Of a stretch of 64,000 bases of DNA, positions 10,881 through 21,599 are shown piece after piece. A model generated the notes under the pieces. It ran no database searches and had not been told where the DNA came from. It saw only the letters and a program-made list of their open reading frames with translations. This stretch comes from Lepidostoma basale (taxonomy: Eukaryota; Arthropoda; Insecta; Trichoptera; Lepidostomatidae), in NCBI GenBank assembly GCA_022606425.2, contig JAHDVF020001251.1, positions 2,776,501 to 2,840,500 of the forward strand, given 5' to 3'. Each line of letters begins with the position of its first letter. The first letter of the stretch is position 1. The position numbers and the translations under genes are program-made.

Positions 10881-11499
10881 AGTTAGTGTTTTGATAAATT
10901 CCCTTATTTCTAAATTAAATATGGAATTCCAATGTTAACGCCTTAACCTTCAATGAAGTTTAATTCTTTCAAGTTTCTTAACATTTTCTTAAAGAATAGC
11001 TGACATGTTAAATTAAATGTATTCGATTGTGCCATGTATTTCTATGCCTTTATAGTTTCCATCCAAACTGCTTGAAAACAATTTAAAAAAAACAAATAGT
11101 CATTTAACATTTCTTGAGGATGCATACATCTTCCTTATATCCTTAGTTTGGTATTCAATCATTCATCTACTTTCCGTTCTATCTCTTGAGTAACGTTTAT
11201 CTTAGTTACATACTTAATGCTTAAACCATAGGATTGTCTAAAAAATAAGTTTAAAATTATACAAATTCTAAAACATTAACTAACAAAAACATTAAAAATG
11301 TAATGATTGCTACGAAATATACAAAAATTAAACACTGAGATTAAAGGCAAGACTTCCAAACACCATAATAAATTATTGTATATTTAAAAACATAAAAATT
11401 AAGTAATTAAAAAAGATTTCTGCTTCAAAATTTCAGTTGGTAAATTACCATCACTTTGTTTCTTTTTTTGTTTTTTTCTCTAATCTTGAATGTAAAATA
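10881..11499. other. AT-rich, nothing recognised
   Basis: Low-complexity sequence between two LINE-D copies, with no frame of interest. Confidence 0.4.
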
Positions 11500-11539
11500 C
11501 ACACATAGGTATGTGTATATGTGTAAATATGACTTGTGT

Positions 11540-11995
11540 AAGAGTGACTTGGTGATGAATGTGTCTAAATCTAAAGTGATGGTTTTCGAGAAAGAAGAAT
11601 GTATGACGATTTGTGATATAAGTGCGATGGGCGAGAAATTGGAGCAAGTTACTGAATTTACGTATCTGGGAAGCATGTTTACAAGGGACGGAAAAATGGA
11701 GAAAGACATCGAAAGGAGGGTTGGTGCTGGGAATAAAATAAATGGCGCACTCAAAGTCATTACTGCAAATAGAAATATATCCACAGAAGCAAAGATGGCA
11801 GTACACAATGGAGTTCTAGTGCCAACCCTCATGTATGGAAGTGAAGCTCGGAGCTGGCAAAAGAAGGATGAAAGCAGACACGATGTATGAATGTTGAAGA
11901 AGCGAGAGAAATATGTCAGGAAAGAAAGGTGTGGCAGTCCATTCTTTCTGCCTACCCCTTCGGGGAGACGGCGTGATGGTTAGTTAGTTAGTTAG
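11540..11995 (+). mobile_element. LINE-D copy with internal deletion
   Basis: The frame reads MNVSKSKVMVFEKEECMTIC, TEFTYLGSMFTRDGKMEKDI, ERRVGAGNKINGALKVITAN and GVLVPTLMYGSEA, then jumps near 11880 from KKDESR straight to CGATGTATGAATGTTGAAGA, skipping roughly 300 nt kept in the copy at 40845. It ends in TACCCCTTCGGGGAGACGGC, TGA and a GTTA tail. Confidence 0.85.
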
Positions 11996-12018
11996 AGAAA
12001 ATCATAAACTAAAATGTC

Positions 12019-12087
12019 AACGAAAGTTTCTGCGTTACATCCGAGATTTCGCTATTACCGTGATCGTAGTAACCCAGTTTGACTGTA
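12019..12087 (-). mobile_element. Solo pogo-like element end
   Basis: On the minus strand TACAGTCAAACTGGGTTACT and ACGATCACGGTAATAGCGAA match the terminal region of the outer pogo-like element at 17519. The opposite end was not found. Confidence 0.55.
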
Positions 12088-12544
12088 AAAACATTAAAAA
12101 CTTTCCTATTTCATTATAATTGCAGCCGGCAGACTTCAATACTTTCAGGATAGATTATATTACTTAAAATTTCATTTAAAACAATCATACAGTATAAATT
12201 TGATTACACATTATCCAGTAGCCCGAAAGAAATAAGATATTACAGCTAGTCATGCATGTATTTACATAGTATTGTTTAAAACTTATAAACCATTCACACC
12301 GAAAACCGTTTCATTGATTATAAATATCAAAATACTTAATTAATTTGTTCTAACCGTAAAACTAATATAAATCTTAACCTAAAATATATATATATAGAAA
12401 TTAATTTACATCAGAATCGTTCCATTATAAATTTTGAAACAGAACATCATTGTTGATAAGGAATTTACTTTATAAAATTTCTTACATTTAAAATAATAGA
12501 TACAAACATTACAGTGTTTTATTTATGGTCATAAGCTAGCATAT

Positions 12545-12985
12545 AGACCTATGTATGGAGTGTCTTGATGTACGGCTGCGAGACATGGTGCCTATCCGAA
12601 AGGGATAAGCGGAGACTAGAGGCTTTTGAGATGTGGTCCTATAGAAGACTCTTTGGAATTTCCTGGAGAGACCACATCACGAATGAGGAAGTTCTTCAAG
12701 GAATCGAAGGAGGAAGGCACCTGCTCAGGACCTTGTGCAAGATGGATCGGCCATGTAATACGTCAAGAAGGTCTCTTGCATGCCATAATGGAGGGTATGA
12801 TCGAGGGGACAAACTCTAGGGGACGCCCACGCCGAGAGTACCTGGAAGACCTGTTGGTGGAGGTGCCCTGCTCATCATATGCAGATTTCAAAAGAGCCGC
12901 ACAAGACAGGGAAAAATGGAAGAGAATAATGGAGGAAATTGCTGCAAACCAATCCCAGGATTGAAACCAGAGAAGGAAGAGAAGT
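12545..12985 (+). mobile_element. LINE-C fragment
   Basis: LMYGCETWCLSERDKRRLEA, FEMWSYRRLFGISWRDH and TNEEVLQGIEGGRHLLRTL are followed by a frameshift, then RWIGHVIRQEGLLHAIMEGM, EGTNSRGRPRREYLEDLL and EEIAANQSQD*. One small deletion near 12735 separates the two frames. It ends in GGATTGAAACCAGAGAAGGA. Confidence 0.85.
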
Positions 12986-13139
12986 CATAAGCTTCCCTGA
13001 GTATGCTCATTTCCAGAAAAAATCTGTGATATTTAAATATATTTTTAATATAAGATTGAAAATGACTCCGAAAAAGCAGAAGTGAATATTAAAATCATTC
13101 ACCATTCGAGATGATATGATGGGGAACACATACAAAACA

Positions 13140-13400
13140 TCGAGGGCCAGAGAAATGAGACAAATCCAATAAAGGATTGCTCAGCAACGAGCAAACTGGA
13201 TAGGCCATAACAAACTGGATAGACATATTACCATCGTGGAGGGAACGGTTGAGGGCAGAAACTGCAGAGGCCACCCAAGAGATGCCTATATGGACCAGGC
13301 TGTTAGAGACACCCTGGCATACGCAGACTGGCTGGACATGACTGAGTGAAACTTATTGAAGACCTATCCCCAAGATTGTCACCAAGAAGAAGCAAAATTC
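13140..13400 (+). mobile_element. LINE-C2 fragment
   Basis: Reads RIAQQRANWIGHN, then EGTVEGRNCRGHPRDAYMDQ and VRDTLAYADWLDMTE, with stops. It resembles the ARWIGH..GR.RR.Y..DL end of LINE-C but is a distinct, more decayed family. A CCAAGAAGAAG tail follows. Confidence 0.6.
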
Positions 13401-13434
13401 AGACGTCTGTATCTTAAAGATTATTTGTAACTTC

Positions 13435-13905
13435 TTTGGATGCCGGTCCACTCCCTCACATTTCGCAGCCAAGACATTTGTCTCCTACCTGGCCCTCGGC
13501 GTCCCAATTTTCCCCTCCAATATCAGTTGGAGAAGGTGGTACTTTTCCCCACGCAGTATATGACCCAGATGTGAAATCTTCCGAACCTTGATAGTTGATA
13601 ACAGTTCCCTGTCAAGCTCGCCTCAGGACTTCAGTATTGGTAACCATGTCTGTCCAGGGAATTCTGAGCATTCGGCGATGGAGCCACATTTCAAATGCTT
13701 CCAGTCTGTTCATTGAGTTGACTTTCAAGGTCCACGTTTCACATCCATACAATAAAACAGAACACACATAGCATTTGATCATTCTCTGGCGGAGTTTCAA
13801 GTTTACGTTATCATTGCAGAAGAGTGATTTCATTTTATTAAACGTAGCTCTTGCTGCCTCAATTCTGCATTTTATTTCTACATCTGGGTCAAGAGATTTG
13901 TAACT
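13435..13905 (-). mobile_element. LINE-B fragment
   Basis: Minus-strand frame MKSLFCNDNVNLKLRQRMIK CYVCSVLLYGCETWTLKVNS MNRLEAFEMWLHRRMLRIPW TDMVTNTEVLRRA, then a stop and decayed sequence. It is nearly the same as part of the 43696-44540 copy. Only the segment after the RT domain is present. Confidence 0.85.
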
Positions 13906-14041
13906 ATCATTTTAAATTATAACAAATTTTACATTTATTTTATTTACTTCGAAATGAAGCACTTAATGGTGTAGCATTATAAAAAATTATCTATAACACT
14001 TGTGTACTTAGTTTTTACACCATTTTATTTTATTTAATCGA

Positions 14042-14165
14042 TCCAACCGGTTTTCTGTTCTCCAGAGTATTGCTCCTCCTGTGAGGCAGACTCCCAGCTG
14101 TCCTTCAATCTTTTAGGAGGTCTTCCACGACAACGAGTCCCGTGACACTGATTATGTAGTGCAAT
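14042..14165 (-). mobile_element. LINE-A tail fragment
   Basis: On the minus strand HNQCHGTRCRGRPPKRLKDS WESASQEEQ followed by TACTCTGGAGAACAGAAAAC matches the LINE-A 3' end. It abuts the 5' border of the LINE-C copy at 14168. Confidence 0.75.
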
Positions 14166-14167
14166 AT

Positions 14168-14845
14168 ACAATACAAAGACAAAACAAAGCTGCTGACTGT
14201 AGGCCGAACGCAACATCAGATGAGAGTAGTGATGTCGGGAGTTCCACTAAAGAACACTACACCACAGAAGGAGTTTGTCTACCTCGGGAGCAAAATAACA
14301 TGGGACGGTCGGTCTAAGAGCGAGGTCGACAGCCGTATACATCAGGCTAGGCTTGCAGTTAATAAAAGGTCGAAAATAATATAGACCTAAAACTGAGAAT
14401 ACTCCTCATCAAGACCTATGTATGGAGTATCTTGATGTACGGCTGCGAGACATGGTGCCTATCCGAAAGAGATAAGCGGAGACTGGAGGCTTTTGAGATG
14501 TGGTCCTATAGAAGACTATTAGGAATTTCCTGGAGAGACCACATCAAGAATGAGGAAGTTCTTCAGGGAATCGAAGGAGGAAGACACCTGCTCAGGACCT
14601 TGTCCGAAAGGCGTGCAAGATGGATCCGCCATTTAATACGTCAAGAAGGTCTCTTGCATGCCATAATGGAGGGTATGATCGAGGGGACAAACTCTAGGGG
14701 ACGCCCACGCCGAGAGTACCTGGAGGACCTGTTGGTGGACGTGCGCTGCTCATCATATGCAGATTTCAAAAGAGCCGCACAAGACAGGGAAGAATGGAAG
14801 AGAAGAATAGAAGAAATCGCTGCAAATCAATCCCAGGATTGAAAC
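14168..14845 (+). mobile_element. LINE-C, longest copy
   Basis: Before a stop the frame reads FVYLGSKITWDGRSKSEVDS RIHQARLAVNKRS. A second frame from 14432 runs 136 codons, MMYGCETWCLSERDKRRLEA through SRGRPRREYLEDLLVDVRCS to RRIEEIAANQSQD*. One stop cluster near 14383 splits them. The RT catalytic domain is missing. Confidence 0.88.
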
Positions 14846-14999
14846 TTTCTAACTAACTATACAATACACAAGTGTTTTTAAATTTTTTTTATATTTTCAA
14901 CGATTATTGCAAAATTATCTCTAGTACAACTGCGAATAGTGAATTCCTCACACATTACAAGAGAAATTTCCCCACAAACACTTCATAAATGTAATCACC

Positions 15000-15595
15000 A
15001 TGTTCCGATGCTTCTAAATATTTTGAATTTCACATAATTCGAGCAATTTTCATTTGTTTATTTTTCAGATTCAATAATTAGTATTCTTAATACAAATATA
15101 CAAAAACCTTTTTTTAATTAAGTTATTAAGAATGAGGTAGATGATTATATTTCGAAAAGACGACTTCAAAATCTGAATTAGCCAGAAAAATATTATACAT
15201 ATTCCATAGATAAAACAAAAATTCATTACAGAAACAACAAAAAATCATAGACGTTAAAATTTTAAATTCACAAAATAGAATGTAACAAATTGAAGGCTGG
15301 ACATTACAAACAAGACATAAACCAGAGATAAATAAGTAAAAACTGTTTTTTGTTCCATATGTCATCTACCACGGGTGTTATCTTTAGGGTGACGTTTGAA
15401 CTACACCATATTATTCAATCATTACGCACTTTTGAACAGTTATTTGCCTTTATATTTAAGACCAATTGGCATCAAAAACTTTTTTTAGATTTTTTATACA
15501 CTTGGCACATTTGTTATGTCCAGCGTTCTATTTTTCAATTAAAAAAACACTTTTTCTGACAACCTAATGAAATTTAAAAATATATAACTCACCAA
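15000..15595. other. AT-rich, nothing recognised
   Basis: No frame or repeat that I can place. Confidence 0.4.
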
Positions 15596-15596
15596 T

Positions 15597-15965
15597 CTGT
15601 CTCTCTGAAGGGGTAGGCAGAAATAATGGACGGTCAAACTGCTCTTCTTGCTTTCTCAACATTCATATATTGTGTCATGCACCTGAGTCAATTTCTCCGA
15701 CTCTGATTTGATGCCATGTTTTCCTCAGTATTCCTCTATTTCTTGTTATGTTTACATCGTTAAGATATGCTTTCTTTACCATTTTTTTATTTCCATATCC
15801 AATTCATCTTAATGAACCATTCATTAATCTGTTTCATTCGCACTGCATTCACTTCTCATATTTGCATTTGACCCAATAATACTCAAATACAGATTTTCCA
15901 CAGATTCGTTTAAGAGGCCTCATTTCTACTGCATTTTCATCCTTCTAATGCCAGTCCCATGATTT
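15597..15965 (-). mobile_element. LINE-D fragment
   Basis: It starts with the inverted tail (CTCTGAAGGGGTAGGCAGAA) and continues through the complement of the GRPRKTWH, MNKIM and ESRINAVE regions with many indels. There is no open frame. Confidence 0.7.
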
Positions 15966-16549
15966 AAGAGACATTTAACAAAGTATCAATTTAAAAAAAA
16001 TACAAATTAAGAAGGTTTTTAATGTTGACATTTTGGTACAAGAGAAATTCAGTGTTATTTATGATGTAATGTCAATAATTAATGATATTAAAAAAAGAAA
16101 ATGTGATTTTAGTATTGTTTTTAATATCTTGAGAGAAGAAGTGAAGCTTGGAGCTAGCAAAAGAAGGATAGAATTAGGGTAAATGCCGTAGAAATGAGAA
16201 GAATGTGTGCGAAAATGACATACAGCCAAAACAATGGAAAGTGTCGCAAACAAAATTATGATAGGATCACTGTAATGGTTTGGACATATGGAACGCATGG
16301 ATGATGAAATAATGGTTAAGAAAGTATATAATGACGACCTTTATGACAGAGTGTTAACAGCTACGACTGCCGCTAGACAGTTTTATTAGCGCACAGGCTG
16401 GCGTCCTGTACGATCAATGGGAACGTTTACGAAAACTGTAAGAAGTTATACATCTCTATATAAATAAAATACAATGTTCGTACTTGTGTTTCCTATAAAC
16501 TCGATAACTACCGAAACGATTTCAATGAAAATTTCATAATGTGTTCTTA

Positions 16550-16772
16550 TTAATGCTAGGAGTGTTCAGAATTCAGGTCCCAAATTCGATTCCCGAACAT
16601 AACAGTGTGATTCTCACAATGTCTTTGGTCTGGTGTAGAATTCACATGACAATAAAATGACGATAGATTAGCTACCGATCAAAAGTCATAAGAAACAACA
16701 TAATAGTTATACCATTTACATGGATTTGGCTCGCGCTGTAATGATGCAAATAGCTATTCAAAAAATAATAAT
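16550..16772 (+). mobile_element. SINE1 copy
   Basis: The tRNA-like second half (CAAATTCGATTCCCGAACAT), GTCTTTGGTCTGGTGTAGAA, GACAATAAAATGACGATAGA, ACATGGATTTGGCTCGCGCT and an AATAATAATAAT tail match SINE1 at 50745-51008 in order. The head is partly missing. Confidence 0.8.
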
Positions 16773-16911
16773 AATATGTTGACGTGAATGAAATACGGAG
16801 TCGAGGAAAACATGACATAACCCAAATAACCAAATCTCAAGGATCGGTCATGTTTTAAACCGGAAGAATCGACATTCGTGTATGATTCTCTGTATGAATG
16901 TGGAGGCAGTG

Positions 16912-17118
16912 GCGGTACTCCCATAGAAGCCCAGAAGCCCGGCTTGCGTAAGAAATTTTGATTCAAAATCTGGCTTACAGAGGTTCAGCTCTTGTGGTTA
17001 TCCTCTTATGTCTGATGGGAATATTGTTGGAAGATGATTTGGTGGGTTGTTGGTTTATGATTTGATTCAAAATTTCTTACGCAAGCCGGGCTTCTGGGGT
17101 TCTATGGGAGTACCGCGA
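16912..17118. mobile_element. Fold-back MITE with ~50-bp arms
   Basis: GGCGGTACTCCCATAGAA..CCCGGCTTGCGTAAGAAATTT at 16912-16960 is mirrored at 17068-17118. The two arms enclose about 100 bp, and LINE-D sequence lies on both sides. CAGTGGCGGTACTCC at the left is reminiscent of hAT-type ends, but no target duplication is clear. Confidence 0.75.
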
Positions 17119-17825
17119 GGAGGAACTAGAAAGAGTGTCAGGATAGAGTAGTGTGGTGGTCCAATCTCTCTGCCTACCCTTCTAGAAACAGCGTGACGTT
17201 ATTGTTAGTTTAATTTACATCCAAACTTCACCATGGCAATATAAGAACAGTTCTAATATTGCTTTGAGAAAGCTTTGGTCCAAGAGAATGTAGTTGGCAT
17301 CAAATATAATAATAACCATACCGTGGTTAAATACGAAGTATTTATATTTTTTATATTTAATAGTGATTTAATAACTTTTTTAATTATATGAAATAACTAA
17401 TTTAATATCTTAAAAGTCAATTTGTGAGATTTTCTTATACACAAAAGAATCCATGATGTCATTGAAACAAACAAAAAATCTGAATCGTTAAATATAATAT
17501 TCGGTATGATTTAATTTACAGACGAACTCGGCTATTACGATCACGGCAACAACGAGATCTCCGATGTAACGAGGAAAAAGATACTTCATGTGATGAATAT
17601 TTTTGTAAGCATTTAAAAATACATTTGCAGTAGAACGTCGTTTCTCCGGACGTCAGTTAACCGGAACGTTAATTATCCGGACAAGCCGAGATGATGAAGT
17701 GTTCTGTACCGTGAACTAAGCATGACTAAGCTTACTTCCTCACACCTACACAACGTTTCTCTGATACAAAAAGAGAATGAGGATGAAGATGATGAAGGAG
17801 AACGAATCATTAATGGAGAAGTATA

Positions 17826-18316
17826 GGGTGTTTTTTTAGAGGTATACATATTCAAAATGAAAAAAAACACATTAAAATAATGTTAATGTCTATGATATTG
17901 GCTTTATTTAATAGATAATTTTATGCCATTATTGTTTAAATATGATTTCCGGCATATGAGCGCCACGGCTAGCTCGAATGAAGCGCAATCGTGAAATCCA
18001 ATTTTCTGTCGTCTTTGTGGATGCGTATTATCCGCTAGAGTGTACGTGGTGCGAAAACGATCTACGGTCTTCCGAATAACTTGCTCGGATGGACGATTAA
18101 ATTGACTATAAAATAGACGTAGTGCACGATAAGTTTAGCGAACCGAACCATGATTTTTAAATAAATTTGCACAATTTGCAAGCGCCGTTCTGATGTCAGT
18201 CTATTCATGGTGAAATGGCAAAACGTACTGACTACAAATCAACTGTCAACTGTCAAATTGACGGTCTATAGAAACAATGTTGCCAGTTTAAAAACCAAAC
18301 CTCTAAAAAAACACCC
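17826..18316 (-). mobile_element. Mariner-like MITE (491 bp)
   Basis: Perfect 18-bp terminal repeats GGGTGTTTTTTTAGAGGT lie at both ends, flanked by TA on each side. On the minus strand the right end leads into MNRLTSEQR-like coding sequence, as in the copies at 8563 and 62178. It sits inside the inner pogo/Tigger element and is the youngest layer of the stack. Confidence 0.88.
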
Positions 18317-18326
18317 TATATTTACA

Positions 18327-18479
18327 GCATTAGAAACTGCGCTATCATGGTTTGAAGAGCAAGAGGAAAGCAGCTCAACTCAATTGTTTTTATTAAAACA
18401 AATCCGCGATATAGCTGCAAAAGAAGACGAGAAAATCTTGTTAAAAAAATACTCTCCGATTATTTTTCCAGTACTGTAG
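18327..18479 (+). pseudogene. Tigger/pogo-type transposase C-terminal remnant
   Basis: The frame reads ALETALSWFEEQEESSSTQL FLLKQIRDIAAKEDEKILL and stops at 18477-18479. An ALET.L.WFE-like helix and a terminal LLL..IRD.AA stretch are typical of Tigger/jerky-type proteins. The DDE domain is deleted. Upstream codons are supplied by the mariner-like insertion, so the apparent start at 18207 is artificial. Confidence 0.7.
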
Positions 18480-18772
18480 AGTAATGAATATTTTTATGTA
18501 CATGTACTACATACATACTTGTTTTTGCAGTAAAATTAGTAATTTAATAATCAATAAACGAACCGAGGAAAAAAATAGTTTTACGACATATTTTGCTAAA
18601 GGAATTAGCACCTGTTGAATCCGGAACATCTCCGGTCCCAATTAGTCCGGATAAACGACGTTCTACTGTACTCTGATATAACGAGTAATGCTTATAACGA
18701 GCAAATTAAGTCGGTCCCATGTTCCTTGTAATAACCAAGTTCGACTGTATAATATGATAAAATACCGATCCT

Positions 18773-18990
18773 CAGAGATCGACGTCTTTCATATTAGTGA
18801 AGGTACGTTCAGGAGACAAATAATCTTGACTTTAGAAAGTATCTTGTCTTCCTAATGTCGAACCATCTCTAATGCGTTCCTGGTACTATGTTGTATTTTT
18901 ATAATATTTTATCTGTACTCAATAGATGCCTTAAACATGTTCCTGTTTGTAATGTCTTTTGAGTTAATAAACTGATTTGATTTGAAAAAA
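18773..18990 (+). mobile_element. LINE-J 3' end (jockey/CR1-like)
   Basis: AGAGATCGACGTCTTTCATA, CTTGTCTTCCTAATGTCGAA, AATAGATGCCTTAAAC and TTAATAAACTGATTTGATTT match the better copy at 32985-33262. It encodes the last residues SEIDVFHISEGTFRRQ-like, then a 3' UTR and a GATTT-type tail. Confidence 0.8.
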
Positions 18991-19199
18991 TTAAATAAAA
19001 ATTTGTAACATTGCAGCAATAAGATGACAATTAAAAAAATAGCCTGCTAATGTATAGAGGAATATTTTTTTTAGCAGACAGTATGAATAGTCTTAAAATA
19101 ATAATATTACAGATATTAGAACAGCCAAAATCATTCAATGGCGCAATGCAAGTACGGTCACAGATTTCAAGTATGGTTTTAGATTTCTCTATTGTTCAA

Positions 19200-20035
19200 T
19201 TTGTTTCAATCAATGTTTTTTATATATTGTTTCTTAAACTATGATGTAAAACTCCATATTAAATAATTAATACGAATTAAAATGTCTGTTTTCTAGAAGT
19301 TTTATTATATTTTATGGGAATGATATGATTCGCATGTCTTCGCATGCATCCAGACGAGTGGGTCTTGGGATGAATTTGGACAAGACGAAAGTCATGTATA
19401 ATGAACATATTATCCCGAGATCTGTAACCGTCGATGGATCGGCTCTCGAAGTGGTACAAGAATACACATATCTTGGCCAAATCATACAATTAGAACGAAA
19501 CAATTTCCAGAAAGAAGCCGACCGAAGAATTCAGTTGGGTTGGGCAGTCTTTGGAAAAATACGTCATGTTCTCACTCCCAAAATACCACAATGCCTCAAG
19601 ACTAAAATCTTCAACCAGTGCGTCTTGCCAGTCATGATGTACGGAGCCGAGACGTGGACACTGACAAAAGGTCTAGTCTACAGATTCAAGGTCGCCCAAC
19701 GTGCCATGGAAAGAGCCACGCTTGGAATAACCTTGAGGGACAGATTTATAAATGAATTTATTCGACAGCAAACCAAGGTGACTGAGGTGGCTCTGCAGAT
19801 AGGCGGGCTCAAGTGGCGGTGGGCTGGCCATATCTGTCGGAGAACCGACAGCCGAGAGAAATATATCAGGAAAGAAAAGTGTGGCAGTTCATTCTTTCTG
19901 CCTACCCCTTCGGGAGACTGCGTGATGGTTAGTAAGTTACTTTTAGAAAACATAATAATAATATAAAATATAATAAAACTTCTAGAAAAGTTTCATTTTT
20001 CATTCGTATTAATTGTTTCAATCAATGTAAATATA
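19200..20035. repeat. FB element split by a LINE chimera
   Basis: The left arm at 19200-19325 (TTGTTTCTTAAACTATGATG, TTAATACGAATTAAAATGTC, CTAGAAGTTTTATTATATTT) and the right arm at 19955-20035 (AATATAATAAAACTTCTAGA, CATTCGTATTAATTG) are the two halves of one FB copy. A LINE sits between them. Confidence 0.75.
19325..19945 (+). mobile_element. Chimeric RTE-like LINE: LINE-E-type body with LINE-D tail
   Basis: A 213-codon frame carries MNLDKTKVMYNEHIIPRSVT, EVVQEYTYLGQIIQLERNNF, KIFNQCVLPVMMYGAETWTL, AMERATLGITLRDRFINEFI and LKWRWAGHICRRTDS, a typical RTE-like ORF2 3' half. At about 19851 it passes directly into GAGAGAAATATATCAGGAAA..GTGTGGCAGTTCATTCTTTC..GCGTGATGGTTAGTAAGTTA, the end of the unrelated LINE-D family. 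Either a template switch or an insertion with deletion would explain the junction. Confidence 0.8.
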
Positions 20036-20117
20036 CAAATTCATGGATTATATTGTACATGTCATAAGGGTGTATATAAAACATATTGCAATACCGATAA
20101 CAACACACATTTTAAAT

Positions 20118-21599
20118 TTAACAACTAATATTTTGGAGATTCTTACAGTCTCCGTTATTGGTTATGGTAATCGGAATGTTGAACATACCGGCGTTGGATT
20201 TAAAGTGTTTCTTTTTGTGGTGGTTCAGGGACTTGATGGTGACGTAGGAACTGTTGCAGAGGTCGCACATGTGCGGCTTGTTGCCCGTGTGCACCAACAT
20301 GTGCACCTTCAGACCCGTGATGTCCTTGCTCATATACGTGCAGCGATCGCAGGCGAACGTCCGCACCTGCGAGTGCCTCAACATGTGGCGCTTCAGGTTG
20401 CTGGGTCGACGGCAAACGTACGAACACTCCGTGCACGAATACGGCTTATCCCCGCTGTGAATGAGTCTGTGCGTCTTTAGATTGTTGATGAAGTTACTGG
20501 AATACTCACACTGCTCGCATGCGTATGTTTTTATCCCCGTGTGCGTTTTAACGTGACTTTTTAAATCGCTTAATCTCGAACACGCGTACCCGCACTCTTC
20601 GCACACGAACGGACTGTCTTCGCTGTGCACCAATTTATGAGATTTCAAATCGCCGGATCTTTTACTAACGTGCATACAAATATCGCAAACGAATACACCT
20701 TCTTCTTTTCGCTTTTTTTTCCGTTGTCGTTTTGGCGGTGTTGGTTTTTTCGGCGTTTCTTTTTTAACTTTAGGCTGAGCTTTGGGTTTAGGGCTCGGTT
20801 TGATTTCGATCGGGATAGTACATTCCGGTTGCGGTTCCGTGTCGAAATATGTAAAGTGTCCGGAATTTTTTAAGTAAGCAAAAGGCAATATTTTCGGCGT
20901 GTTCGATCGAACGTGTTGTATAAACGAGTTATGAACATCGATAGGATTTTCGATTGGAATATTCAATTCTGTCTGTTCTTCAATCTGATTATCGTAAACC
21001 TCTTGTTTAATAACTTTTTCACTTTTAATTTCAATTTCACAAACTGGATTTACAGATAAATGTTCACTTTTACTAACAAGTTCCAGAGGTTCGTCGGGAT
21101 AATATTCGCAAGGAATATCTTCGGGTTCTTTTTTTACTTCAATTTTGCATTGAAAATCAACAGGTACAACGTAATTCTATAAAGAAAAATATAATATGAA
21201 AAGCACCGTAGGAAAAATATAATACAGTATAAAATCTATTAAAAAATACGTATAAGTAACATTAAAATATATATACCATAAAACAAAATATTTTACCTCC
21301 GTGAGCGTTATATGTCTAGCTTGGTCTTCTCCCGTGTCTTGTAAATAGTCTTCGCTCTGGGAAGACATATCCAGCGGCTCTTGCTTGATGTGAATCATGG
21401 TGGTATTGTGATGCAGAGAGCCGACAGCTGGGCTGAAATAATAAAAACAATTTCCAAAATACTCGAAATAAATTGACAGATCGACGTCACCCGAAAATAA
21501 ACACGTTACAAAAATGGTGCAACAGAACCCGAGGGAAAAAAATTAAGTCTATTTTACAAATACGAGTGTAATCAGGTAATAATGTACTCACGCCTCCAT
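20118..21599 (-). CDS. C2H2 zinc-finger protein, 400 residues, three coding exons
   Basis: Exons run 21592-21599, 21297-21432 and 20118-21176 (minus). ATGGAGGC|GTGAGT joins TTTCAG|CCCAGC, and ACGGAG|GTAAAA joins TTTATAG|AATTAC; the 1203 nt stay open from ATG to TGA. Residues 1-175 are acidic and hold four psi-K-x-E motifs (IKQE, VKKE, IKSE, IKQE), possible SUMO sites. Residues about 177-206 are Lys/Pro/Arg rich and may act as a nuclear signal. Six C2H2 fingers occupy about 210-372 (first FVCDICMHVSKRSGDLKSHKLVH in two blocks, last HMCDLC..HHKKKH), linked by HTG-K/HSGDKP-like linkers, with a 28-residue tail. A nuclear DNA-binding regulator is the likely role; the target is unknown. The internal ATG at 21398 is an alternative start, 14 codons downstream. 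Exon 3 is clean and GC-richer than its surroundings, so the gene looks active. Confidence 0.92.

Larger units (their letters stand above)
16135..17205 (+). mobile_element. LINE-D copy interrupted by SINE1 and a fold-back MITE
   Basis: AGTGAAGCTTGGAGCTAGCA at 16140 begins a decayed LINE-D stretch to about 16390. After SINE1 it resumes at about 16785 (GAATGAAATACGGAGTCGAG), is broken again by the fold-back element at 16912-17118, and ends at GAACTAGAAAGAGTGTCAGG..TCTCTGCCTACCCTTCTAGA..GCGTGA. Confidence 0.75.
17628..18668 (+). mobile_element. Inner pogo/Tigger-like element
   Basis: CAGTAGAACGTCGTTTCTCC at 17628 mirrors CAGTAGAACGTCGTTTATCC (complement, ending 18668). A TA follows on the right. 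The interior keeps transposase fragments on both sides of the mariner-like insertion, so this is a deletion derivative of an autonomous pogo/Tigger-type element. Confidence 0.8.
17519..18747. mobile_element. Outer pogo-like element of a triple nest
   Basis: CAGACGAACTCGGCTATTAC at 17519 and, inverted, CAGTCGAACTTGGTTATTAC ending at 18747 are matching ends. TA dinucleotides flank both (17517-17518 and 18748-18749), as for Tc1/mariner-pogo insertions. Only about 110 and 80 nt of its own sequence remain outside the inner element. Confidence 0.75.

Noticed and set aside
19325..19966. Host gene with a 213-codon open frame
   Set aside because: The peptide is an RTE-like ORF2 segment (YLGQII, MMYGAETWTL, LRDRF, WAGHI) and its 3' end is a LINE-D tail.
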